The notes beneath the pieces are model-generated. The model was not told where the DNA came from. It was given only the letters and a program-made list of their open reading frames with translations, and searched no databases. A stretch of DNA of 64,000 nt from Pseudoalteromonas sp. UG3-2 (lineage in GTDB: Bacteria > Pseudomonadota > Gammaproteobacteria > Enterobacterales > Alteromonadaceae): assembly GCF_037120705.1 (NCBI RefSeq), contig NZ_JAWLJU010000002.1, positions 1,736,001-1,800,000 of the forward strand, given 5' to 3'. Below, piece after piece: positions 49,521 through 58,789 of the stretch (positions are counted from its first letter, which is position 1; each line of letters begins with the position of its first letter). The position numbers and the translations under genes are program-made.

Positions 49521-52500
49521 ATGATTCGGTATTATTCGCGCTCTGAAAACGGCACCTTGGGTGGGATTATTCTGAAATCATCAATACAATTTCGCTTCTA
49601 TCGCTTACTCGTGCTGATTTGCTTGCCCAGCTTGCTGATTATTTTATTTCTATTATGTGAGCAGCGCCAGCTAGCATTAACACAACAGTCACAACAAGCA
49701 CTGCGTTATGCCAAGCAAGTGTCTGCGATCCAACAGGTTGAATTAGCCGATACCGAGCAAGTATTAACGCAACTGGCGACCAAACTGGACCACTTTAACA
49801 GCGCGGATCCTAGCTGCCCAGCATTGCTTCATCACGCCATGTTACTGCGGCCAAATTTAGCCAATATTGGCGTAGTAAATCGTCATGGTGATGTCTTATG
49901 TACCACCCATCAACAAACCCAAAGTGCCATTAATATTGCCGACCGGAGTTATTTTCAAACGGCGCTGCAAAGTGGCCAATTCAGTATTGGTGAGTATCAA
50001 ATCGACCGCAGTATGCGCCGCGCCACCGTCAACTTTGCCTTACCCGTTTATGATGGCCAAGACACGTTTCAGTTTATGTTGGTGGCGGTAAAAGGGCTCG
50101 ACCATTGGAGTCAAACCCTCGCCAAGTTACCTTTGCCGCCGGCCACCAAAGTCATGATTGCCGATGCCAAACAGCAAATCGTCGCCCAGTACCCTAACGC
50201 CAAGGCGCATTTAGGCAAATCGGTCAATAGCAGCTGGCCCACCGACTTAACTCAGCAAGCCAAATTAATTACCGCACCGGATGGTCAGCGCTTGGTGTAT
50301 CTTAAGCAACCCCTGAGTAGCCATAGCGAAGCACTGGAAATGTACTTTAGCTTTGATTTTGAGTCGCAACTAAGCCGTATCGATAAACGTTTTGCCCTTT
50401 TTATCGGCCTGTTCATCACCGTCATTGCCTTGTTATTTTGGCAGGCACATTGGCAACTCAAGCGGCTGTTATTAACTCCCCTGGCGCGCTTAAAAACGGC
50501 CATTAGTAAGCTGGAATCAGGGCAACTAGACCCCGCTTTTAACAACACCAGCATGCCAACCGAGTTTGCTCACTTAACTGAACGTTTTGCCAATATGGCA
50601 GCGATACGACTCGATGCCGAAGACAATGCTAATCATCGCCTTGCGGTGCTGCGTGCCTTGATCAACGCCTTACCCGACAGCTACGTAAGGTTAGATCAGC
50701 AAGGCCGTATTCTGTCGCGTTATGGCGCACTCACTGACAACCAGTTACTGTTAAGAGAGTTACTCCCTGAACACATTTATAAGCGTATTTGTGCTGAACT
50801 GGCGCTCCTGAACGATGATACTTATGTGCAACTGGAATTTTCACCACAATTAAACCAAGTGATTGAGTGCCGTTTGTGCGCCATAGAAGGACACCCACAG
50901 GCGTTGTTGATCATGCGTGATATCAGTCAGCGCAAACATCAAGAGGAAGCGCTGAACCTCGCCGCATTGGTATATAACAACAGCAGCGAATGCATGATCA
51001 TCACCGACGCCAATGGCTTTATTCTCGACGTTAATGTCGCCTTTACTAATGTCACCGGTTACAGCCGCGCCGAAGTATTAGGCAAATCCACCGCCATTCT
51101 GGGCTCAGGACAACACGACAGACATTTTTACCAACAAATGTGGCAGCAGCTCAATGACCAAGGTCGCTGGCAAGGGGAAATTGTCAATCGCAAGAAAAAC
51201 GGCGAGCTCTACACAGAGTGGCTGACCATAGATAGCGTTTACGACAACAACCGCCAAGTGTATCGCCGTGTGGCGATCTTCACCGATATCACGGAAATGA
51301 AGCGTAAAGATGAGCTGATTTACAAGCAAGCGCACTTTGATGAACTGACCCAGTTGCATAACCGCTTGGGTCTAAAAAAGCACCTGAAAAAACAACTTAA
51401 GCCAAGCGATACGCCGGTGTCGGTGTTGCTGTTAGACATTGATAACTTTAAAGACATCAATGATACCCTGGGCCACTACGTTGGTGACTTAGTGCTAAAA
51501 GAAACGGCGCAGCGACTGAAGCAGCTTAACTCGGCGGCATTTTTGTCTCGTATTGGTGGCGATGAATTTGTTTTTGTGTTGCCCGATGACACCCAGCGCA
51601 GTCACAGCCAAGCGCTGGCCAAACAAGTACAAGGCGTGCTAAAACCCGCCTTTACCATCCAATCCGAGCAGTGCCACTTATCGGCCAGTATTGGCATTGC
51701 CGTGGCGCCTTACGATGGTAAGGGCACGGAGGCGATTTTAAAAGCGGCAGATCAAGCCATGTATCGTGCTAAGCAACAGGGTCGTAACGGTTACGCTCTG
51801 TTTGATGACAGCTTACGGCAGCTGGCGGAATCGCGAATGCAAATGCTCAAAGGTATACGCACCGCTTTACAACAGCAAGAGTTTACCATGCATTATCAAC
51901 CCATCGTCGACTTAAACGATAATGCCATTGTCAAAGCCGAAGCCTTGATCCGCTGGTGTCACCCTGAGCAAGGTATGATAAGCCCAGGCGAGTTTATTCC
52001 ATTGGCGGAAGAAACCCAGCTGATCCATGAAATTGGCGACTTCGCCTTTACTCAAGCACTGGACACCTTAGCACAACTGCAACGAGCAGGCCGCACGCTG
52101 GCACTAAGTATTAATGTCTCGCCGGTGCAATTTGCCGCCAAGAACTACACCTTATCGACCTGGCAGCAGCAGCTCACGCGATTGCAACTGTATACTGAGC
52201 AAGTGATATTAGAAGTCACCGAAGGCATGATGATGCATAACGATAGCCGCACTCAACAACGCATTGAAGAGTTGAAACAACAAGGCTTTCAATTGGCATT
52301 GGATGATTTTGGTACTGGCTACTCATCTCTAGCCTATTTAAAACAGCTCGACTGCCAGCTGGTGAAAATAGACAAGCGTTTTGTTGACGGTATTGCCACC
52401 AACGCCGATGATTTAACCTTGTGTGAAACCATTATCTTGATGGCCCATCGCTTAGGGCTAAAAGTAGTGGCAGAAGGCATTGAAACCGCCACCCAGCATC

Positions 52501-52616
52501 AACTGCTAAAACAAGCCGGCTGTGACTTTGGCCAAGGCTATTATTACAGTAAACCCATTTGCCAAGAGGACTTTTTGGCGTTAGTAAAAGAAAAAAGCCA
52601 CATCACTGTGGCTTAA
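49521..52616 (+). CDS. Membrane sensor with Cache-like, HAMP-like, PAS, GGDEF and EAL domains
   Basis: This 1031-residue protein makes and/or breaks cyclic-di-GMP in response to a periplasmic signal. A first membrane helix (about 29-47) and a second (about 290-310) flank a Cache-type periplasmic sensor (DRSYFQTALQSGQFSIGEYQ). A HAMP-like segment follows, then PAS (AALVYNNSSECMIITDANG, near 490). The GGDEF domain has an intact RIGGDEF at about 677-683, and the EAL domain has KAEALIRW at about 806 and DDFGTGYSSLAYLK. Both active sites look intact, so the net activity cannot be predicted. The ATG at 49521 has no good ribosome site; a later start is possible. Its 3' end contains the terminator of the converging phosphatase gene. 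Confidence 0.93.
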   Translation: MIRYYSRSENGTLGGIILKSSIQFRFYRLLVLICLPSLLIILFLLCEQRQLALTQQSQQALRYAKQVSAIQQVELADTEQVLTQLATKLDHFNSADPSCPALLHHAMLLRPNLANIGVVNRHGDVLCTTHQQTQSAINIADRSYFQTALQSGQFSIGEYQIDRSMRRATVNFALPVYDGQDTFQFMLVAVKGLDHWSQTLAKLPLPPATKVMIADAKQQIVAQYPNAKAHLGKSVNSSWPTDLTQQAKLITAPDGQRLVYLKQPLSSHSEALEMYFSFDFESQLSRIDKRFALFIGLFITVIALLFWQAHWQLKRLLLTPLARLKTAISKLESGQLDPAFNNTSMPTEFAHLTERFANMAAIRLDAEDNANHRLAVLRALINALPDSYVRLDQQGRILSRYGALTDNQLLLRELLPEHIYKRICAELALLNDDTYVQLEFSPQLNQVIECRLCAIEGHPQALLIMRDISQRKHQEEALNLAALVYNNSSECMIITDANGFILDVNVAFTNVTGYSRAEVLGKSTAILGSGQHDRHFYQQMWQQLNDQGRWQGEIVNRKKNGELYTEWLTIDSVYDNNRQVYRRVAIFTDITEMKRKDELIYKQAHFDELTQLHNRLGLKKHLKKQLKPSDTPVSVLLLDIDNFKDINDTLGHYVGDLVLKETAQRLKQLNSAAFLSRIGGDEFVFVLPDDTQRSHSQALAKQVQGVLKPAFTIQSEQCHLSASIGIAVAPYDGKGTEAILKAADQAMYRAKQQGRNGYALFDDSLRQLAESRMQMLKGIRTALQQQEFTMHYQPIVDLNDNAIVKAEALIRWCHPEQGMISPGEFIPLAEETQLIHEIGDFAFTQALDTLAQLQRAGRTLALSINVSPVQFAAKNYTLSTWQQQLTRLQLYTEQVILEVTEGMMMHNDSRTQQRIEELKQQGFQLALDDFGTGYSSLAYLKQLDCQLVKIDKRFVDGIATNADDLTLCETIILMAHRLGLKVVAEGIETATQHQLLKQAGCDFGQGYYYSKPICQEDFLALVKEKSHITVA
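52595..52614 (-). terminator. Phosphatase-gene terminator embedded in the GGDEF-EAL coding end
   Basis: The minus strand has a perfect 8-bp stem (AAGCCACA with TGTGGCTT), a 4-nt loop and a run of T. It lies 25 bp past the alkaline phosphatase stop. On the plus strand the same bases encode the last residues and part of the stop codon of the GGDEF-EAL protein. Confidence 0.85.
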
Positions 52617-52638
52617 TCTTTGAACCTAGAGGCAAAGC

Positions 52639-54306
52639 TTATTCGCTAAGGCCTAGTGCGGTGATCATTTTATTAGCGACGTCCACATGGTGTTGTAGCG
52701 TCGAAAATTGCTTGGTTACCCCTTCTGGGCCAAAAGCATAGACCGGCACGGGTGCCGCAGTGTGGGTACCTGTGCCCCAGACTACATTTTGCTCTGCAGC
52801 AATAGCACGGGCGATTTTGCCCGTGTAGTCTTCTTTGGCGTAAACGTAGAAGTCACTGAAGTCTTCAAACGCTGGGATCATCCCCGCGGTTTTGTCATCA
52901 TACACGCTCTGCCCTACCTTCGCGGCTTTATCTATGCTCACTGAGTATGAGGTCATGGCTTCAATGTGGTTTTTCCAGGTTTGTCCAGAAACCGTTTCGT
53001 AAGCCTCATCAGGAGCAGCGGCGCCAAGAATATCAAAGAAGGTACCGGTTTGATTGTAGAGCTTATCGAGCTGCGCTAAAGGACCAAAGTTAAACTTAGG
53101 GTGATAGGCTTTGTTTTCGCCATTCACATGCATGCCATCACCGGGTAAGTACTGCGCTTCAGGACGTTCGTGCTTCGAATAACTAAAACCAAAGCTGCCG
53201 GTTTCGTGGTCAGCAGTCACCACCACTAGGGTGTCGTTGCGATCTTTTACCCACTCGTGCACTGCGGCCACCGCTTCGTCAAACTTAAGCAGCTCGTTTA
53301 GCATCCAACCGGCGTCATTGGCGTGTCCTGCCCAGTCAATCTGACCACCTTCAATCATTAAGAAGAAACCATCTTCATCTTGAGACAGGATATCCAATGC
53401 CTTAACGGTCATTTCTTTTAGCGAAGGTTGGGTACAGCTGTTATCTTGCTGACACGCTTTGTAGGCAATGGCGTCATTCATACCCGAGTTGGCAAACAAA
53501 CCTAATACCTTGTCACCGTCAAAGCTATTTAACTGAGTTTTATCGAACGCCAGACCATAGCCATAGTCGTCTCTGGCTTCGAGTACCAAGTTCTTATCAT
53601 CGCCGCGTTTGGACTTTTTATAGACGTAATTTGGCATCCCTAGTGCCGCTAGTTCAGCTTGTACTTCTGGGTCATCGGCCGTAGTTTGTGGCAAAAATAC
53701 ACGGGCGCCACCAGAGAGCATGACATCAACATTGCCAGAGCTAATTAATTGCTCTGCGATTTCGGCTTCATAGGAACGATGTGGCATATGCGCCGCAAAG
53801 GCCGCTGGTGTCGCGTGGGTAATACGGGTGTCGGAAACCAGTCCAGTGGCTTTACCGGCGGCTTTGGCTTTTTCTAAAATGGTCGCCACCTGGTTGCCCT
53901 CAGCATCAAGGCCAATCATTTCTGAGCCCGCGGCAATACCAGTGGCCAATTGCGTAGCTGAACACGCCGAGTCGGTCACAAGACTGCCGTTGTCGCCGTG
54001 TGGAGCATTAAGAGAAAGCCCTAAGTGGCCGCTGTTGGCAAGTTTTGACAGCGCAGTTTGATTGCCTTTACTGTTATAAACAGAATTAGGGGCACGCTGG
54101 GCATATTCTTCTAATAATCCCACTTGCTGTGGTCCCATGCCATCACCGATCATCAAGATGACGTTTTTTACTTGCGTCACCTCTTGCACAGGGACTTCTT
54201 TAATGACTTCCACCTCTTTGATCACCTCTACGGTCTTGGTGTCGTCATTACACGCGGTCAGTAAAATTGCTGAAACAGTAACGGAGAGTAATTTTTTGTT
54301 CATCAT
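52639..54306 (-). CDS. Alkaline phosphatase lipoprotein (PhoA superfamily)
   Basis: The enzyme releases phosphate from monoesters outside the inner membrane. The N-terminus is a lipoprotein signal with lipobox LTAC (Cys19), followed by a short repetitive linker (VEVIKEVEVIKEV). Metal-site blocks are MIGDGMGPQQVGL at 52-64, the nucleophile motif TDSACSATQ at 111-119 (Ser113), EGGQIDWAGHAND, and VTADHETGSFGF. The 555-residue length is larger than E. coli PhoA and fits marine homologues. The start could be either of the first two in-frame ATG codons. No clear Pho box was found upstream. It lies near a phosphonate locus, suggesting a shared phosphorus-scavenging neighbourhood. Confidence 0.92.
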   Translation of the reverse strand: MMNKKLLSVTVSAILLTACNDDTKTVEVIKEVEVIKEVPVQEVTQVKNVILMIGDGMGPQQVGLLEEYAQRAPNSVYNSKGNQTALSKLANSGHLGLSLNAPHGDNGSLVTDSACSATQLATGIAAGSEMIGLDAEGNQVATILEKAKAAGKATGLVSDTRITHATPAAFAAHMPHRSYEAEIAEQLISSGNVDVMLSGGARVFLPQTTADDPEVQAELAALGMPNYVYKKSKRGDDKNLVLEARDDYGYGLAFDKTQLNSFDGDKVLGLFANSGMNDAIAYKACQQDNSCTQPSLKEMTVKALDILSQDEDGFFLMIEGGQIDWAGHANDAGWMLNELLKFDEAVAAVHEWVKDRNDTLVVVTADHETGSFGFSYSKHERPEAQYLPGDGMHVNGENKAYHPKFNFGPLAQLDKLYNQTGTFFDILGAAAPDEAYETVSGQTWKNHIEAMTSYSVSIDKAAKVGQSVYDDKTAGMIPAFEDFSDFYVYAKEDYTGKIARAIAAEQNVVWGTGTHTAAPVPVYAFGPEGVTKQFSTLQHHVDVANKMITALGLSE

Positions 54307-54443
54307 TTTGTTCCTAAAATGTAACGTTTGTATTTAAGACCGGCACATTCTAGGCAGGAACAATGACTGTTTTATTGCAAAGAAATGATAAAAAAGTCAT
54401 AAACAACATATAGTTACAGTATAACAAAACAAAATAGGTACAA

Positions 54444-55661
54444 TTACTTAGTGCTTTGCTTCGGCTTTTTAAACAGTTTCGAGATCGGTCGACTGGAAAA
54501 ACCAAATACAAAGATACTCAATAACACCGTGGCCATGGCAATTTGCGTTACTTGCATACCATGACTGACTTCTTCAGTTAGTAACATTAGTGTCAACACC
54601 ACCGATGCCAAGCCCTTGGGGCCAAACCAAGCCAACGTAAAGCGCTCTTTATTGCTAAGCCCTTTGCCAAGTAAACAAATAAACACCGGCAGCAAGCGAA
54701 ACAGTGCTGTTGCTAATAAGGCATAAAGCCAAACTTGCCACTGGGTATTTACTAGCAACACCACACTGGCCGCCAAACCGAATACCACCCAAATCATTAA
54801 TGCCGCAAACTCGGCTAAGTGCTCCCCTTCTTCGATGAGCTGATCTTTAAACTCATCACGGTAGTATTTGTCGAACAATAGGCCGCTAATAAAAGCAGCA
54901 ATAAAGCCACTGCCATGCAGCGCTTGGGTAACGGCAAACACTAAAAACGCAATGCCAACAAAGAGAAACGGGCTGGTTTTGGACGCAAAATAGTGATGGT
55001 TATAGGCTTTTTTTAGCAACCAAATAATCGCCATGGTCAAACCACCAGCCACAACTAGTGCAATGCCCACCTCGCGCGCAAACAAAGCGATAAAAGAGCC
55101 TGTGGTTGGCTGCAGGTTGTCGCTTAACACCGCTAACAAAAATAAAAATGCCGGAATACAGAGACCATCATTTAAACCGCTCTCGACGTTAATGGCCTCA
55201 CGCAACCGACTGGGCACGCCTTTATCGGTTATAAAGGTTTTGCACAAGGTGGCATCAGTGGGAGTGATGATCACCGCCACAATAAAGCTTAACAGCCACG
55301 ATAACTGAAATAAAAAATGCGCCACCGTAGCGGCAAACAGCATCGTAAACGGCAAGCCAATTAATAATTTCAATGGCAATTGAAAACTGTGGGACAACAC
55401 GCGCAGGCGCGTTTTAGCGGCATCTGAGAAAAGGTATATTGCCAAGGTGAGCTCAATAATCGGCAATAATGTTTGCAACCCCGCAATGTCCATACTCAAT
55501 GCCTGCTGGGCAACGGCTGTGTTAGTCCACACCCAGCCAATAGCAAAACCGGTAAGCACAAACCACATCGGCGCAGTGAGTTCCGCACGGTCAAGCTGGC
55601 GTACCGAAATTGAATAAAGAAAAATCGATAACCCGATGACCGCAATCAATATATATATCAC
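54444..55661 (-). CDS. Na+(K+)/H+ antiporter, CPA1 type
   Basis: The 405-residue membrane protein has about 12-13 helices. Family motifs are VIITPTDATLCKTFI (the helix-break region), NVESGLNDGLCIPAFLF with the ion-binding ND pair, and AWFGPKGLASVVLTLML near the end. These match NhaP/CPA1 exchangers, which swap sodium or potassium for protons. It is a single gene transcribed away from the phosphonate locus. The ion specificity cannot be read from sequence. Upstream, 55662-55908 is the shared promoter region with the TonB receptor. Confidence 0.88.
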   Translation of the reverse strand: MIYILIAVIGLSIFLYSISVRQLDRAELTAPMWFVLTGFAIGWVWTNTAVAQQALSMDIAGLQTLLPIIELTLAIYLFSDAAKTRLRVLSHSFQLPLKLLIGLPFTMLFAATVAHFLFQLSWLLSFIVAVIITPTDATLCKTFITDKGVPSRLREAINVESGLNDGLCIPAFLFLLAVLSDNLQPTTGSFIALFAREVGIALVVAGGLTMAIIWLLKKAYNHHYFASKTSPFLFVGIAFLVFAVTQALHGSGFIAAFISGLLFDKYYRDEFKDQLIEEGEHLAEFAALMIWVVFGLAASVVLLVNTQWQVWLYALLATALFRLLPVFICLLGKGLSNKERFTLAWFGPKGLASVVLTLMLLTEEVSHGMQVTQIAMATVLLSIFVFGFSSRPISKLFKKPKQSTK

Positions 55662-55862
55662 CCGTTACTCCCTGTCAGATTAACTTATTTGCATACACCC
55701 TGGTGTCAAAGTATTGCAGATAAATGCATTTAAAACAGCAAAATACGTTTAAATATTCCACCTTATTCTGAGCCCAAATTAATCGACAAATGTAAATCAA
55801 GCAAACTTTCACCTTTATGTCATCGGACTGTAAAAAACCATCATTAGTCTATTTGCAACAAA

Positions 55863-55876
55863 CTGGACTAGACCAG
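55863..55876. promoter_or_regulatory. PhnF-like operator upstream of the TonB receptor
   Basis: CTGGACTAGACCAG is a 14-bp palindrome with only one mismatched pair, 33 bp before the receptor start. Its core TGGACTAGACCA differs at two positions from the TGGTATAGACCA site I recall for the GntR/UTRA repressor PhnF of mycobacteria. A GntR/UTRA gene lies at the other end of this cluster. Confidence 0.55.
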
Positions 55877-55908
55877 AAAACTTAACCCAAACTTTTGAGA
55901 AAAGAGCA

Positions 55909-58704
55909 ATGAAAAAACTAACCCAAATCGCTGCTGCCGTGTTACTCACCACCAGCCCCAGTCTATATGCTGCGACAGGTAAACTCGTTGGTGTTGTAAA
56001 AGACCCACAAAGTAACCTATCTGGCGCCGTTATCTCGGTAAAAGGCCAAGATGTTTCCACTGTATCTGATTATCGTGGTCGCTTTGAGCTGCCAAAACTG
56101 GATGCCGGTCGCTACACCTTAGTCGTGAAGTATATGGGTTATCAGGAAACTGAGCTTGAGGTTGAGGTAGCTGATGGCAAAGTCACTAGGTTGTCTCCCA
56201 TCTTATTAAATCAGCAACAAGCGATGGAAGAAGTGGTCACCGTTGGGCAAATCTTCCGTGGCGAAATGGCCGCTGCAAATAACCAAAAAAATGCCAGCAA
56301 TATCAAAAGTATCATCTCTGCCGATGGAATTGGTAAGTTACCAGACAGAAATGCCGCTGAAGCCGTGCAACGTATTCCAGGTGTGTCGATAGAACGTGAC
56401 CAAGGTGAAGGCCGGTTTGTTGCAGTGCGAGGTTTACCGTCACAATGGAGTTCGGCCAGCATTAACGGTAACCGCCTCCCCACCGCGGAAGAGGAAACCA
56501 CCAGCCGCGCCACGGCATTCGACTTTTTTCCCAGCGAATTGATTGAATTTGTGGAAGTGTCTAAAGCTATTACTCCCGACATGGAAGGTGATGCGATTGG
56601 CGGTAATGTTAATTTCGTGACCAAAAAAGGCGCTGATGATTTTATTCTCAAAACCAACCTTGCTGTGGGCCAAAACGAACTGGCCGATGGCACAAATTAT
56701 TCTGCTAATGTGGTGTACGGCGACCGCCTACTTGACGACAAGCTAGGTTTTATCATTAACGCCACAGCGTGGCAGCGTGATTGGGCAACCGATAACTATG
56801 AGCCTCGTCGTGGTAACGATGGCTTAGGTATTTATCGCTTAGAGCTGCGTGATTATACCGGAACCCGTGAAACTTATGGCTTAAATGGCTCGATGGAATA
56901 TCAGCTTGAAAGCGGCACGCTCAGCGCCAGCGCGCTATATGGCACACTGATTGACGATGAAACCCACTATAAGCACAGACTGCGTTTTGATAAAGACCGT
57001 GCTGAGCTGCAGCATATTCGCAACGAACTCATCACCGAAATGCAAGGCTTTGAAATTGCGGGTGAACATGACTTTGGCTTTGATAAAACGCTCTCTTGGC
57101 AACTCGCGACCTACGAAAATGAGTTCCGCTATGACGACAAACCCAACAGCGATGACAACAGCTATTTTGTCGCCCGTTTTGATCAAAAAAATGTGGGATA
57201 TGTTGGACTTGAAGACCGCGATACCGGTAAAAATTATGCCTACAACCAAGTAGACGGCGGCAGCGATCCTTGGAACGCCATTAGTAATCACTTGCCCTCA
57301 GGATTTACATTCGATCCCAGCAAAATGGGCTTGTCTTGGGTTGAGCTATACAAGGTCTACGTCAACGAAAAAGATAGACTGGTGGCTAATGCCGACTTTG
57401 ACTGGCAATATAATAACCAGCTAGCCGTTAAATTTGGGGCAAAATACCGTGACAAAGTCCGTAAAGCTGACTTTGCCGATGAGTTTTACGCGTGGGACAG
57501 CGAACAATATGGCGCAGCGCCAACGCTTGCAGACTTTGCGCTAAGCGATCAACCCGGTCGCAGCGATTACTTAAGCGAAGCCAAGTTTGATTATCGCACG
57601 CAGTTGTCACAGGTGGCTTCCACCGATGCTCTTGCTCAGTTTTGGACGCAAAATCGTAATAAGTTTAAGCTGGATACGGGTGAATCAGCACTCATCAGCA
57701 ACGGTGGAGCACTGGGCAGAAACTTTGATGTTGAAGAAACCCACACCTCGCTCTACGGCATGGCAACTTACCAAGCCAGCGACAACTGGGAAGTATTAGG
57801 TGGCTTACGCGTTACCCGCACCGATACCGAAGTGTCTGGCTACACCTATTTGGCCGATGAAGACAAAGTTGTTGATACCACCAACAGCAATGACTATTGG
57901 TCAATATTACCCGCACTTCATGTTACCTATCGTGCCAATGACGATACCAATTATCGCCTCGCACTAACTCGCACCTTTGCCCGTCCTGACTTTGGCTCAT
58001 TAACACCAGGCGCAACTTACCTTGAGCAGGACAACCAGCTTAATTCAGGAAATCCAGCGCTCGACCCTACGTACTCAAATAACCTCGACTTGATGGTAGA
58101 ACATTACTTTGACCGCGTTGGTTTGGTCTCGGCGGGGGTATTCTACAAAGATATCCAAGACCCTATATTCCAAGCCACCAGCGTTGGCAATTACAACGAC
58201 AAGCAAGGCGTGACCATCATCCGTCCTGAAAACGGCGATAGCGCTTGGCTTGCGGGCATTGAACTGGCGTTTAATCGCGACCTTGGGTTTATTTCTGACA
58301 GTTTGAGCAACTTTGGGGTAATGACCAATGCCACCTTTATGGACTCTGAAATGCAGATCCCAAAGCGCACAGAAAAAGTGGCTATACCACGTCAAGCCAA
58401 TGAGCTTTACAACTTTACGCTGTATTACGACAACACCCGCTTTGCAGCTCGAATAGCGCTTAATCATAAAGGGGCTTATATCGAAGAGCACGGTGGCGAT
58501 AACCAATCGGATAGCTACTATGGCGCCAACACCAGCGTCGACTTTACGACGTCATACCAACTTAATGAACAAACGTTAGTTTACCTAGAACTGAGTAACC
58601 TCACCAACGAAGCATTGCAGTACTACCAAGGTGAGCAAGGTCGTCCATTACAGGTGGAATACTATGGTATCCGCGGTATGGTCGGCATTAACTATCAATT
58701 TTAA
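55909..58704 (+). CDS. TonB-dependent outer-membrane receptor with carboxypeptidase-like N-domain
   Basis: The 931-residue protein should import a substrate across the outer membrane using TonB. A signal peptide ends near residue 22. A CarboxypepD_reg-like domain follows (GKLVGVVKDPQSNLSGAVIS, about 24-100), then the plug (KLPDRNAAEAVQRIPGVSIE and VAVRGLPSQWSSASINGNR), and a 22-strand barrel ending in GINYQF, with the terminal Phe needed for insertion. It belongs to the large receptors common in marine Alteromonadales and usually linked to carbohydrates. Here it heads a phosphonate-catabolism cluster, so a phosphonate or phosphonate-containing ligand is inferred. An operator-like palindrome precedes it. 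Confidence 0.93.
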   Translation: MKKLTQIAAAVLLTTSPSLYAATGKLVGVVKDPQSNLSGAVISVKGQDVSTVSDYRGRFELPKLDAGRYTLVVKYMGYQETELEVEVADGKVTRLSPILLNQQQAMEEVVTVGQIFRGEMAAANNQKNASNIKSIISADGIGKLPDRNAAEAVQRIPGVSIERDQGEGRFVAVRGLPSQWSSASINGNRLPTAEEETTSRATAFDFFPSELIEFVEVSKAITPDMEGDAIGGNVNFVTKKGADDFILKTNLAVGQNELADGTNYSANVVYGDRLLDDKLGFIINATAWQRDWATDNYEPRRGNDGLGIYRLELRDYTGTRETYGLNGSMEYQLESGTLSASALYGTLIDDETHYKHRLRFDKDRAELQHIRNELITEMQGFEIAGEHDFGFDKTLSWQLATYENEFRYDDKPNSDDNSYFVARFDQKNVGYVGLEDRDTGKNYAYNQVDGGSDPWNAISNHLPSGFTFDPSKMGLSWVELYKVYVNEKDRLVANADFDWQYNNQLAVKFGAKYRDKVRKADFADEFYAWDSEQYGAAPTLADFALSDQPGRSDYLSEAKFDYRTQLSQVASTDALAQFWTQNRNKFKLDTGESALISNGGALGRNFDVEETHTSLYGMATYQASDNWEVLGGLRVTRTDTEVSGYTYLADEDKVVDTTNSNDYWSILPALHVTYRANDDTNYRLALTRTFARPDFGSLTPGATYLEQDNQLNSGNPALDPTYSNNLDLMVEHYFDRVGLVSAGVFYKDIQDPIFQATSVGNYNDKQGVTIIRPENGDSAWLAGIELAFNRDLGFISDSLSNFGVMTNATFMDSEMQIPKRTEKVAIPRQANELYNFTLYYDNTRFAARIALNHKGAYIEEHGGDNQSDSYYGANTSVDFTTSYQLNEQTLVYLELSNLTNEALQYYQGEQGRPLQVEYYGIRGMVGINYQF

Positions 58705-58747
58705 TCCAAGCTCTCTTGATTAAGCCAATTGATATAAACCGGTTGAT

Positions 58748-58770
58748 GGGCAATTCGCATAGGATTGCCC
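58748..58770 (+). promoter_or_regulatory. Inverted repeat between receptor and transporter genes
   Basis: GGGCAAT and ATTGCCC form a 7-bp perfect inverted repeat separated by 9 bp, 44 bp after the receptor stop and 19 bp before the transporter start. It may be an attenuating hairpin that lowers expression of the downstream genes relative to the receptor, or an operator. There is no T run. Confidence 0.4.
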
Positions 58771-58789
58771 TCGAATTACCGAGGATCCT

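Noticed and set aside
54307..54443. Pho box upstream of the alkaline phosphatase gene
   Set aside because: Only a half-site like CAGTCAT is visible; the second 7-bp half at the right spacing is missing.
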